Below are positions 1 to 5,579 of a DNA stretch of 21,000 nucleotides, piece by piece. How positions within the stretch are numbered: the stretch's first letter is position 1; each line of letters starts with the position of its first letter. Source of the stretch: an uncultured Oscillospiraceae bacterium. GTDB taxonomy: Bacteria; Bacillota_A; Clostridia; Oscillospirales; Acutalibacteraceae. The notes under the pieces are model-generated. The model was not told where the DNA came from, ran no database searches, and worked only from the letters and a program-made list of their open reading frames with translations. The position numbers were made by a program, and so were the translations under genes. Location of the stretch: contig CAJUTL010000038.1 of the NCBI GenBank assembly GCA_910589395.1, positions 1 through 21,000 of the forward strand, in the 5' to 3' direction.

Positions 1-53
1 GCAACCGGCTCATAACCGGTCGGTCCGGGGTTCGAGTCCCTGATGGTCCACCA
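1..53 (+). tRNA. tRNA-Met (CAT anticodon), 5' part outside the window
   Basis: The 3' part of a tRNA gene is visible. The anticodon stem ACCGG (4-8) pairs with CCGGT (16-20) around the seven-base loop CTCATAA, giving anticodon CAT at 11-13. A T-arm with the TTCGAGT loop follows, then the acceptor strand ATGGTCC (43-49), discriminator A (50) and an encoded CCA (51-53). The D-arm and 5' acceptor strand lie upstream of the window, so elongator Met, initiator Met and Ile2 (lysidine-modified CAT) cannot be fully separated. Elongator Met is the most likely reading. A terminator follows directly. Confidence 0.88.
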
Positions 54-61
54 AACAGTGC

Positions 62-89
62 AAATCCGAACTCAAAGAGTTCGGATTTT
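62..89 (+). terminator. intrinsic terminator of the tRNA transcript
   Basis: A 12-bp perfect stem (62-73 with 77-88) closes on an AAA loop. It is followed by a TTTTG CTTTTT run. It sits 8 bp after the encoded CCA of the tRNA. Confidence 0.85.
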
Positions 90-99
90 GCTTTTTATG

Positions 100-147
100 C
101 TCCACCAAAAACAGCCGATTCGCCCATTGGGCGAATCGGCTGTTTTT
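100..147 (+). terminator. tRNA 3'-tail scrap (CTCCACCA) plus second strong terminator
   Basis: Only CTCCACCA of a tRNA-like 3' end remains here. It is followed at once by a near-perfect palindrome with about 20-bp arms (107-126 and 127-147), ending in TTTTT. The arrangement CCA-then-hairpin is the same as after the complete tRNA and as after position 306. It therefore looks like the tail and terminator of a lost tRNA gene copy. It may also be an integration scar. Confidence 0.65.
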
Positions 148-153
148 CCTGTT

Positions 154-295
154 CAGAGACTCGAACCCGTGAGGGTCTGAGGGATAGGAGAATATGCCAC
201 CGGCATATTCTCCCCCGAAGAGGGGCGAAGCGGGTACCGCTAAGAATTTAGCGGTCGCTGAGCCGGCAGGTGCGTAGCACCTGTTCGAGTCCCTG
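154..295. repeat. multi-hairpin element with T-arm-like terminal inverted repeats
   Basis: The left end (154-166) and right end (283-295) are 13-bp inverted repeats with 12 matches, of the form CAG(A/G)GACTCGAAC. This is the complement of the tRNA T-arm GTTCGAGTCCCTG. Inside are four hairpins in a row: a 12-bp stem (187-198/202-213, loop ACC), CCCC/GGGG (213-216/222-225), ACCGCTAA/TTAGCGGT (236-243/248-255) and CAGGTGC/GCACCTG (267-273/277-283). No coding potential is convincing. The motif GAGCCGGCAGGTG at 260-272 recurs in a related form at 11041-11053. I read it as a small non-autonomous element or structured repeat located at a tRNA 3' end. Confidence 0.6.
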
Positions 296-306
296 ATGGT
301 CCACCA
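283..306 (+). pseudogene. tRNA 3'-end fragment, exact 24-bp copy of the tRNA-Met tail
   Basis: These 24 bases, from the T-loop through the acceptor strand and CCA, are identical to 30-53 of the tRNA-Met. No anticodon arm precedes them; the hairpin element lies there instead. Exact direct repeats of a tRNA 3' end are typical of att sites left by tyrosine-recombinase elements. A decayed tandem tRNA copy is the alternative. Confidence 0.7.
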
Positions 307-347
307 AAAACCGCCAAGCCTCAAAGAGACTTGGCGGTTTTTACTTT
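307..347 (+). terminator. third intrinsic terminator after the tRNA fragment
   Basis: AAAAACCGCCAAG pairs with CTTGGCGGTTTTT, and the stem extends inward past one mismatch to an AAA loop. A T-rich tail follows. As at the other two copies, the hairpin starts right after CCA. Confidence 0.8.
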
Positions 348-524
348 TTCACTTTTCATTAAGGAAAGTTGTACGGTAGAAGAGGACACCACAAAGAGAG
401 AAAAGAAAAAAGATCTTCAGAATGAAAAGGACATATAGCTAAGAGTTCAAGATAAAAGCGTGTAGATTAGTCATAAAGGACGGAATTAAGCATGTGGTAG
501 TTCTGTTAACGGATAGCTTCCTTA
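348..524. other. intergenic stretch with nothing recognisable
   Basis: This is A-rich sequence with no ORF carrying a ribosome binding site, and I see no RNA fold of note. It lies between the tRNA tail region and the fold-back repeat. Confidence 0.5.
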
Positions 525-628
525 TTGTCATTCTAAGCCGCAGGCGAAGAATCTCGCCCTTTTGCCCTTTCTATGGGTTTGAAAGGCGAGGTGTTCTTAA
601 AGAGAAGATGCTTTTTCAGGAATGACAA
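525..628. repeat. fold-back repeat, TGTCATTCT family, copy 1
   Basis: The ends TTGTCATTCT (525-534) and AGGAATGACAA (618-628) are inverted. An inner pair, GAAGAATCTCGCC and GGCGAGGTGTTCTT, is imperfectly inverted as well. The core GAAGAATCTCGCCCTTT recurs at 11155-11171 and three times after 20760. The 70-codon minus-strand ORF across 533-745 is largely a reading of this repeat and has no credible start context. The element looks non-coding and mobile or recombinogenic. Confidence 0.65.
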
Positions 629-730
629 GCAGGAGCAAACTTTTTGGCTTCCTCTGCGGTTGGGCGCTTTTGTCAGATCAAACTGGCAAAGGTAGTTGGA
701 ACCTCGCTGTATCCAGCGCTGCAATTTCCC

Positions 731-768
731 ATGCTTTTTGAGCATTCAAACAAATGCTATATAAGTAT
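731..768. promoter_or_regulatory. predicted LysR operator pair upstream of the MATE gene
   Basis: Site 1 (731-745) is ATGCTTTTTGAGCAT, a perfect ATGCT-N5-AGCAT dyad that satisfies the LysR-family T-N11-A rule. Site 2 (754-768) is ATGCTATATAAGTAT, the same dyad with one changed base, ending directly against the -35. If transcription starts near 804, the centres lie near -66 and -43, the classic recognition-site and activation-site positions for LysR activators. Site 1 also occurs at 3137-3151 upstream of lysR with the same spacing to its promoter. Confidence 0.7.
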
Positions 769-797
769 TAGACATTTACAACCCCTCTGTGTAAAAT
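769..797 (+). promoter_or_regulatory. sigma-A promoter of the MATE gene
   Basis: TAGACA (769-774), a 17-base spacer and TAAAAT (792-797). The predicted start is near 804, giving a short leader to the ATG at 837. The imperfect -35 and the adjacent operator fit an activator-dependent promoter. Confidence 0.65.
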
Positions 798-836
798 GAA
801 AGTATCGGAACAGAAGGAGCTCAAGGAGGAGTTGCA

Positions 837-2231
837 ATGTCGGCGAATACGGAAAATAAAATGGGGACCGGGAAAATATCCAGGCTTGTGCTTCAGACAG
901 GCGTGCCGCTGATGCTATCCTTATTGATCAATTCTTTGTACAATTTTGTAGACAGCGTATTTGTATCCCACGTGTCGGAGGATGCGCTGACTGCCCTTTC
1001 TTTGGCCTCTCCTGTGCAGATGCTGATGTCGGCGGTGGGCTGCGGTATTGCGGTGGGCTTAAACGCCGTGATTTCCAAAGCGCTGGGGGAGAAAGACAGG
1101 GAAGGCGTCAAGCGGGCCGCTTCCGCATCGCTGTTTCTGGCGTTGTGCGCCGGAATTCTGTTGGCTGTACTTGGGCTGACCATCGTTGCGTCGTATTTTA
1201 AGTGGCAGGCCGGTGGCAATGCTGTGATCGAAGAATATGGGACCGCCTATCTACAGATCTGTATGCTCTTTTCCATTGGTCAGATGGGGCAGTGGGTGTT
1301 TGACCGTATGGTGATCGCCAGCGGACGTTCCAGCTTGTTTTTACTGACGCTTTCCGCCGCCTCCATTACCAATTTGATTTTAGACCCCATTCTCATCTTT
1401 GGCTGGCTTGGCGTTCCTGCTATGGGTACTGCCGGCGCGGCATTGGCCACTGTGATCGGCCAGTGTGCTGGCTGTGCAGCCGGATTTCTGGTCAACCGCA
1501 CTTTGAATCGGGAAATTCCCATTGCCTTTACGCTGAAGCCCAGCTGGAAAAGCATTTTCGCCATTTTGAAGGTGGGTATTCCCACTATGCTGGTACAAGG
1601 TGTTGTTTCGCTGCTGGGAATTGTGATGAATTCTATCTTAATTGGATTTTCCACCACCGCGGTAGCGGTTTACGGTGTTTGTCTTAAAATTCAGGGGTTA
1701 GCTACTGTGGGAGTTCATGGGATCACGCTGGGAGAGATCCCGCTGATCGCCTTCAATTTCGGCGCGAGGAAGCCTGAGCGGGTCCACGGGACAGTAAAAT
1801 GGGCCATGTGCTATGGTCTTGGAATATTTTCCGTGTTTCTACTGGCATTGGAGTTGCTTCCTGCCGCGATCCTGCGACTGTTTGACGCTTCTCCGGAAAT
1901 GCTTGCTGCGGGCATTCCCGCCCTGCGCATTTTTGCCCTGACCTGGCTTTTTTCCATTCCCGGTATGGTGCTGGCTTCAGCGTTTCAGGGCCTGAGTAAG
2001 GGCGGGTGCAGTATGGCGCTTACGTTGACAAAGCAGGCGATCCTGCCAACGGCTTTTGTGCTGGCGGCAGCCTCGCTTCACAGTCTGGAGCTTGTTTGGC
2101 TGGCATTTGCCGCAGCCGAGCTTTTATCGCTTCCTTTGGGGATCATTCTGTGGAGGCGTGTTTCTGGTAAAACCCTTGGGGAAAACAGAACTGGAAAGCC
2201 TATGGCTCCGGTGCTAGCAGCTCGGAAATAG
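837..2231 (+). CDS. MATE family multidrug/metabolite exporter
   Basis: This is a 464-residue polytopic membrane protein of the MATE (MatE) family, which extrudes organic cations, drugs or metabolites in exchange for Na+ or H+. The sequence shows about twelve hydrophobic helices in two similar halves. The opening is typical (a charged N-terminus, then KISRLVLQTGVPLMLSLLINS and NFVDSVFVSHVSEDALTALSL), and the motif GTAGAALATVIGQ sits near the middle. Length is normal for the family. The start at 837 is set by AAGGAGGA seven bases upstream. The last 32 bases overlap the 3' end of the convergent lysR gene. The promoter carries the dyad also found at the lysR promoter, so LysR control is the best prediction. 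The substrate cannot be told from sequence. Confidence 0.93.
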   Translation: MSANTENKMGTGKISRLVLQTGVPLMLSLLINSLYNFVDSVFVSHVSEDALTALSLASPVQMLMSAVGCGIAVGLNAVISKALGEKDREGVKRAASASLFLALCAGILLAVLGLTIVASYFKWQAGGNAVIEEYGTAYLQICMLFSIGQMGQWVFDRMVIASGRSSLFLLTLSAASITNLILDPILIFGWLGVPAMGTAGAALATVIGQCAGCAAGFLVNRTLNREIPIAFTLKPSWKSIFAILKVGIPTMLVQGVVSLLGIVMNSILIGFSTTAVAVYGVCLKIQGLATVGVHGITLGEIPLIAFNFGARKPERVHGTVKWAMCYGLGIFSVFLLALELLPAAILRLFDASPEMLAAGIPALRIFALTWLFSIPGMVLASAFQGLSKGGCSMALTLTKQAILPTAFVLAAASLHSLELVWLAFAAAELLSLPLGIILWRRVSGKTLGENRTGKPMAPVLAARK

Positions 2232-3087
2232 TTTCCAGAAATTTTTCCGCCGCCTTGGTCAAATGCTGATATTTTTTCCAAACCAGATGCAGGGAAAATG
2301 GCGTCTGATCCTTCAAGGGCCGAAATGTCAAGGGGCTGTTCCCGCTTACATTGATGATCCTGTCAAGGCCAAGGGCGTAGCCCATGCCTTCCTCCACCAT
2401 GAGGGAGCCGTTAAACAGCAGGTTGTAAGAGCCCGCAATATTCAGCGGTCTATCCTCACTGTGCAGAATATCGGCAACGGTTTCATCGTGCAAGCTTTGC
2501 CGGGATACGATCAGCGGCTTATCCCAAAGCTCCTTCGGGTCGAGAATTTCGTATTTGGCCAGGGGAGAATCTTTCCGCATCAGCACGCCGTAGTGCTCTG
2601 TGCAGGGAACCTTCAGGGCGCTATATTTGGTTGTATCGATCACTCCGAACAGAAGTCCGAAATCAATGAGACCCCGATCCAGCTCCTCTGTCACAGTAAC
2701 ACGGTCGCCGCTGACAATATGTAGATGCACCAGTGGATATTTTTCCCGAAGCCTTTGAATTGCCCGCGGAAGGATCCGCACCCCGTCCAACTCTCCAGCG
2801 CCCACTGTAATGCTCCCGGCGATCGGCGCACTGGCGGCGGTGATCTCGTCCTCCGCCTTTTGCACCAGCTCCAGGATCTCTTCAGCCCGTTTCCGCAGGA
2901 TCATGCCTTCCTCGGTCAACGTGATTCTGCGGTTACTCCGTACAAAAAGCTGCTTGCCCAGCTCCTCCTCCATATCCCGCAGCTGCCGCGACAGCGTGGG
3001 CTGAGATAAATGCAGCGCCTCCGCGGCGCCGGAAATACTCTGTTCTCTGGTCACCGCCAGAAAATATTGCAACACTCGAAGCTCCAT
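2200..3087 (-). CDS. LysR-family transcriptional regulator
   Basis: This is a 295-residue LysR-type regulator. The N-terminal winged helix-turn-helix is clear (residues 1-60: MELRVLQYFLAV, SISGAAEALHLSQPTLSRQL, then LFVRSNRRITLTEEG). It is followed by a linker helix and a periplasmic-binding-fold effector domain from about residue 90. I chose the ATG at 3087, not one 16 codons upstream, because family members start MELRxLxYF and an AAAGG lies 9 bases before it. The gene converges on the MATE gene and overlaps its 3' end by 32 bp. Its own promoter lies inside a T-N11-A dyad, suggesting negative autoregulation, and the same dyad stands before the MATE and lipoprotein promoters. The effector is unknown. 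Confidence 0.93.
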   Translation of the reverse strand: MELRVLQYFLAVTREQSISGAAEALHLSQPTLSRQLRDMEEELGKQLFVRSNRRITLTEEGMILRKRAEEILELVQKAEDEITAASAPIAGSITVGAGELDGVRILPRAIQRLREKYPLVHLHIVSGDRVTVTEELDRGLIDFGLLFGVIDTTKYSALKVPCTEHYGVLMRKDSPLAKYEILDPKELWDKPLIVSRQSLHDETVADILHSEDRPLNIAGSYNLLFNGSLMVEEGMGYALGLDRIINVSGNSPLTFRPLKDQTPFSLHLVWKKYQHLTKAAEKFLETISELLAPEP

Positions 3088-3118
3088 AACGATCAGCCTT
3101 TCTATAGAAAGTAAAATC

Positions 3119-3147
3119 AGTATAGCAAAAATCACTATGCTTGTAAA
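3119..3147 (-). promoter_or_regulatory. sigma-A promoter of lysR, overlapped by its operator
   Basis: On the minus strand, TTTACA (3147-3142), a 17-base spacer and TATACT (3124-3119). The -35 lies wholly within the dyad at 3137-3151, so bound LysR would block RNA polymerase. Confidence 0.7.
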
Positions 3148-3174
3148 GCATGGCTGCTTATAAAATCAAAGTAT
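3137..3174. promoter_or_regulatory. predicted LysR operator pair in the lysR/lipoprotein divergent region
   Basis: Site 1 (3137-3151) is ATGCTTGTAAAGCAT, with the same half-sites as 731-745. An 8-base gap, as at the MATE promoter, leads to a weaker site 2 (3160-3174, ATAAAATCAAAGTAT) that keeps only the right half AGTAT and abuts the plus-strand -35. The offset from site 1 to the -35 is 38 bases at both promoters. Confidence 0.68.
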
Positions 3175-3203
3175 TTGTTATTTGTGTAAAGCAGCGCTAC
3201 AAT
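3175..3203 (+). promoter_or_regulatory. sigma-A promoter for the lipoprotein operon, divergent from lysR
   Basis: TTGTTA (3175-3180), 17 bases, TACAAT (3198-3203). Predicted start near 3210. It would drive the small ORF, lipoprotein, winged-helix and small membrane protein genes up to the terminator at 4595. Confidence 0.65.
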
Positions 3204-3278
3204 AGAAGAAAGCAAAACAGCGGAAGGAGAGGGCCATAACAGGGCGCACGCCGCAGGCTGCTGGAGGAGCTGCACATT

Positions 3279-3353
3279 GTGCAGAAGCGTATTGACTGCC
3301 TGGACTACTTGCTTTATGAAATGGATTTGCAGCAGAAAAAGGGAAAGGAGTGA
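3279..3353 (+). CDS. small ORF, possible remnant of a MerR-type C-terminal helix
   Basis: This is a 24-codon reading frame from GTG, with GGAGGAG nine bases upstream, that ends six bases before the lipoprotein start. The same frame stays open upstream to a TAA at 3236-3238, giving RRLLEELHIVQKRIDCLDYLLYEMDL. That has the spacing of leucine, isoleucine and charged residues seen in the dimerising C-terminal helix of MerR-family regulators. It could be the last piece of a deleted MerR gene, or a leader peptide coupled to the next gene. There is no DNA-binding domain. Recognition is weak. Confidence 0.35.
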   Translation: MQKRIDCLDYLLYEMDLQQKKGKE

Positions 3354-3359
3354 TCCGCC

Positions 3360-3980
3360 GTGGGAAAGAAGCTTATTTTGCTGCTGACCGCGGTTTTACT
3401 GCCGGTTTTGCTGAGTGCCTGCGGTGCGGAGAAAGCGGGCGGAAACGATCGGGAAAGCAAGAGTTCCATAACAGAAAGGGGCCAAAGCACCACAGAAAGC
3501 GTGGCCTTTTCGCGGCCAGAAAGCGAAATACTGGATACGGAGCGGCTGCCGGCTGTGTCTGTCCCAGAGTCGAAACCGGCGGAGTCTTTGGAAAGCAGCA
3601 TAAATTCAGAACGAGAATGGGAGGAAGCGGTTATGAAAATTACAGCAAACGGAATTTCATTTTCCGTCGAGTTTGTGGAGAATTCCTCCGCGAAAGCGTT
3701 TCGGGAGCTGCTGGAGCAGGGCCCGGTTACCGTTGAAATGCAGGACTACGGAAATTTCGAGAAGGTAGGCCCTTTGGGAACCAGCCTTCCCACCAACGAT
3801 GAGCCCATCACCACCGAGCCGGGAGATGTGATCCTCTATCAGGGAAGCTCCATTACCGTATATTACGATACCAATCACTGGAACTTTACCCGGCTGGGAA
3901 AGATCCCGAATGTAACAAGAGAAGAGCTTTTGGAGGCCTTCGGCAGCGGCAGCGTCACCATGACCTTTACTTTAGAATAA
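3360..3980 (+). CDS. lipoprotein with cyclophilin-like domain
   Basis: This is a 206-residue secreted lipoprotein. A short basic start and hydrophobic stretch end in the lipobox LLSAC, with Cys21 as the lipidated residue. A Ser/Glu-rich linker runs to about residue 90. Residues 92-206 match the bacterial cyclophilin-like fold family: MKITANGISFSVEF, then NSSAKAFRELLEQGPVTVEM, DYGNFEKVGPLGTSLP, and GDVILYQGSSITVYYD followed by FTRLGKI. Family members are often stand-alone proteins of about 115 residues with unknown substrate, and no prolyl isomerase activity should be assumed. The GTG start is backed by AAAGGAG nine bases upstream. An internal ATG at 3633, preceded by GGAGGAAG, could give an unexported form of the domain. 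It lies under the predicted LysR-controlled promoter. Confidence 0.85.
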   Translation: MGKKLILLLTAVLLPVLLSACGAEKAGGNDRESKSSITERGQSTTESVAFSRPESEILDTERLPAVSVPESKPAESLESSINSEREWEEAVMKITANGISFSVEFVENSSAKAFRELLEQGPVTVEMQDYGNFEKVGPLGTSLPTNDEPITTEPGDVILYQGSSITVYYDTNHWNFTRLGKIPNVTREELLEAFGSGSVTMTFTLE

Positions 3981-4060
3981 CCGCTTCACTTGGCAAAGAC
4001 AACGATGTTCTGCAAAACCATGTGTGCCGTTTGTCAACCCCCGGTTAAGGAGGATTTTCC

Positions 4061-4399
4061 ATGATTAGTTTTCTGAGTAAAAACCACAGCCTTCTCTGCA
4101 CCGAAAAATATTTGAAGGTAGACGGCGAGAGGGTTCCCACCACGCCCATGGAGCGAAATTTATTGCTGTATTTTCTCAGATATCCCAACACGGCACTGAG
4201 CCGTGAACGCCTTTTGCGGGAAGTATGGGGCTATGCGTTTCCCGGCAGCAGCCGCACGGTGGATTCTCACATCAAAAAGCTGCGCAGGGATCTGGGCAGC
4301 TTTGGCAGATACATCGTTACCGTTCATGGTGTCGGTTACCGCTTGGAAGCGGAGGCCCCGCTGATCTTCGGAGAAGAGCCGCAGTACAAAGCCTGTTAG
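4061..4399 (+). CDS. stand-alone winged-helix DNA-binding protein (OmpR/PhoB C-terminal type)
   Basis: This 112-residue protein consists almost entirely of a Trans_reg_C winged helix. Visible landmarks are LKVDGERVPTTPMERNLLLYFLRYPNTALSRERLLREVWG, the recognition helix SRTVDSHIKKLRRDLG, and the wing hairpin YIVTVHGVGYRLE. Family members normally carry an N-terminal receiver domain; here there is none, nor an upstream frame that could hold one, so it is not a simple truncation of a response regulator visible in this window. It probably binds DNA without phosphorylation control. AAGGAGG lies ten bases before the ATG. It follows the lipoprotein gene by 80 bp and is followed after 11 bp by a small membrane protein. 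Confidence 0.88.
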   Translation: MISFLSKNHSLLCTEKYLKVDGERVPTTPMERNLLLYFLRYPNTALSRERLLREVWGYAFPGSSRTVDSHIKKLRRDLGSFGRYIVTVHGVGYRLEAEAPLIFGEEPQYKAC

Positions 4400-4410
4400 A
4401 GGTGAGAACT

Positions 4411-4566
4411 ATGTGGATCGCGATGATGGTAAGAGGGATCGTATTGCTGGGTTCAGTAATTTTGTTTTGCCGTCTGCTGCTTCTCAGCATGCCCTACAGC
4501 GAGTGGGTCAGGGCCATGCGGAGAACAAGACAACCCACCGAAGCCCCAAAAGATATCTTGAAATAG
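4411..4566 (+). CDS. 51-residue single-pass membrane protein, unknown function
   Basis: This is a short gene with a good ribosome binding site (GAGGTGAG, 4-5 bases before ATG). It encodes MWIAMMVRGIVLLGSVILFC, continuing RLLLLSMPYSEWVRAMRR, then a polar tail ending PKDILK. One hydrophobic helix spans about residues 3-27, followed by a basic amphipathic segment. It begins 11 bp after the winged-helix gene and a terminator lies 28 bp beyond its stop, so it is the last gene of that operon. A role as membrane anchor or partner of the receiver-less regulator is only a guess. I recognise no family. Confidence 0.6.
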   Translation: MWIAMMVRGIVLLGSVILFCRLLLLSMPYSEWVRAMRRTRQPTEAPKDILK

Positions 4567-4594
4567 AATATTTGTTGGCAGGCTCAGTCGGTAA

Positions 4595-4628
4595 AAAAGT
4601 CGCTTTTTCAGCGGCTTTTCTTTTTTTG
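4595..4628 (+). terminator. intrinsic terminator ending the lipoprotein operon
   Basis: AAAAGTCGCT (4595-4604) pairs with AGCGGCTTTT (4610-4619), with one G-T pair. The run CTTTTTTTG follows. Confidence 0.8.
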
Positions 4629-4700
4629 AAGCAGCGTATCCGGAATAGAAACGGAGAAGTCAGGAACAATAGGAAGAAAAGCGAAAGGCGAAGAAAGACG

Positions 4701-5369
4701 ATGTTTAAGCATGAAAAAATGTTGTTCCATCCGGTTGAGGTGGAACGTCCGAACCCCCAATACGCGGCATTGCTTCAGGAACAGCTGGGCGGAGCTAACG
4801 GTGAGCTGAAGGCCGCGATGCAGTATATGTCTCAAAGCTTTCGGATCAAAGATTTGGAAATCAAGGACCTCTTTCTGGATATCGCGGCGGAAGAGCTGGG
4901 GCATATGGAAATGGTAGCCCAGACGATAAATCTTCTCAACGGTCACGATATAGACGCGGCGGCGGTGCCCGCAGGCGAAATACAATCCCACGTGCTTTTG
5001 GGATTGAACCCCGGGCTGATCAATGCTTCCGGTTACTCCTGGACAGGCGATTACGTTACGGTAACAGGAGATCTCTGTGCCGATCTGCTTTCCAATATCG
5101 CCTCTGAACAAAGGGCAAAGGTGGTTTACGAATATCTGTACCGGCAAATCGAAGATAAAAAGGTGAAAGAGACCATTGATTTTCTTTTGAATCGGGAAGA
5201 AGCCCACAACGCAATGTTCCGGGAAGCCTTCAACAAGGTGCAGAATACCGGTTCAAACTGTGATTTTGGCACGACCAGGGCGGCGAAGATGTATTTCAGT
5301 ATGTCTGAGCCGTCACCAGCGGACAATAGCTTTTCACAAACAGCGGTCACACCGCCGTCTTTTCAATAA
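4701..5369 (+). CDS. manganese catalase, CotJC type
   Basis: This is a 222-residue non-haem dimanganese catalase, which splits hydrogen peroxide to water and oxygen in the cytoplasm or, for CotJC proteins, in the spore coat. The four-helix-bundle ligand set is complete: Glu35 (GELKAAMQY), Glu65 and His68 (AAEELGHME), Glu136 (ASEQRAK), and Glu166 with His169 (NREEAHNAMF). The spacing agrees with the Lactobacillus plantarum enzyme's E35/E66/H69/E148/H181. The protein is shorter than that enzyme and slightly longer than typical CotJC. The reading frame is open upstream, but I take the ATG at 4701 because MFKHEKMLF matches the CotJC start. The ribosome binding site is weak (AAGGCGAAG). I see no good sigma-A promoter between the upstream terminator and the gene. 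No cotJA or cotJB lies next to it. Confidence 0.92.
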   Translation: MFKHEKMLFHPVEVERPNPQYAALLQEQLGGANGELKAAMQYMSQSFRIKDLEIKDLFLDIAAEELGHMEMVAQTINLLNGHDIDAAAVPAGEIQSHVLLGLNPGLINASGYSWTGDYVTVTGDLCADLLSNIASEQRAKVVYEYLYRQIEDKKVKETIDFLLNREEAHNAMFREAFNKVQNTGSNCDFGTTRAAKMYFSMSEPSPADNSFSQTAVTPPSFQ

Positions 5370-5393
5370 AGCCCTGTTTGCAGAATATGGAAA

Positions 5394-5429
5394 ACACAAA
5401 TGCTCATTCCATGGAATGGGCATTTGTGT
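5394..5429. terminator. 36-bp palindrome after the manganese catalase gene
   Basis: Two 18-base arms (5394-5411 and 5412-5429) are complementary except for one G-T pair, with no real loop beyond the central CATGG. It begins 24 bp after the catalase stop. There is no U-run, so it may act as an mRNA 3' stabiliser or a protein-binding dyad and not a classical terminator. Confidence 0.5.
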
Positions 5430-5579
5430 GCCCGGATTACATGTTTGCCGTGTGCCTAAGCGCGCCTTCGGCATACTGAGCACTTTCCGTGGATATAATA
5501 AAGAATATGAAGTATTTGAGAAAAATCCTTTTCAGACTGGCAAAAAGTCCAGAAAAAAGCAAAAAACGGAGGGAAGCTT

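Noticed and set aside
10..324. 104-codon minus-strand ORF across the tRNA tail region
   Set aside because: It reads through tRNA, terminators and hairpins; it has no ribosome binding site and no protein-like pattern.
533..745. 70-codon minus-strand ORF
   Set aside because: Most of it is the reverse reading of the TGTCATTCT fold-back repeat and adjacent operator region. No SD precedes its ATG.
3360..3980. Peptidyl-prolyl isomerase call for the lipoprotein
   Set aside because: The domain is of the cyclophilin-like family, which shares the fold but does not show the catalytic motif of true cyclophilins.
4061..4399. Truncated response regulator pseudogene
   Set aside because: It has a clean start with a strong SD and a complete winged helix, and no receiver remnants upstream; a functional short protein is simpler.
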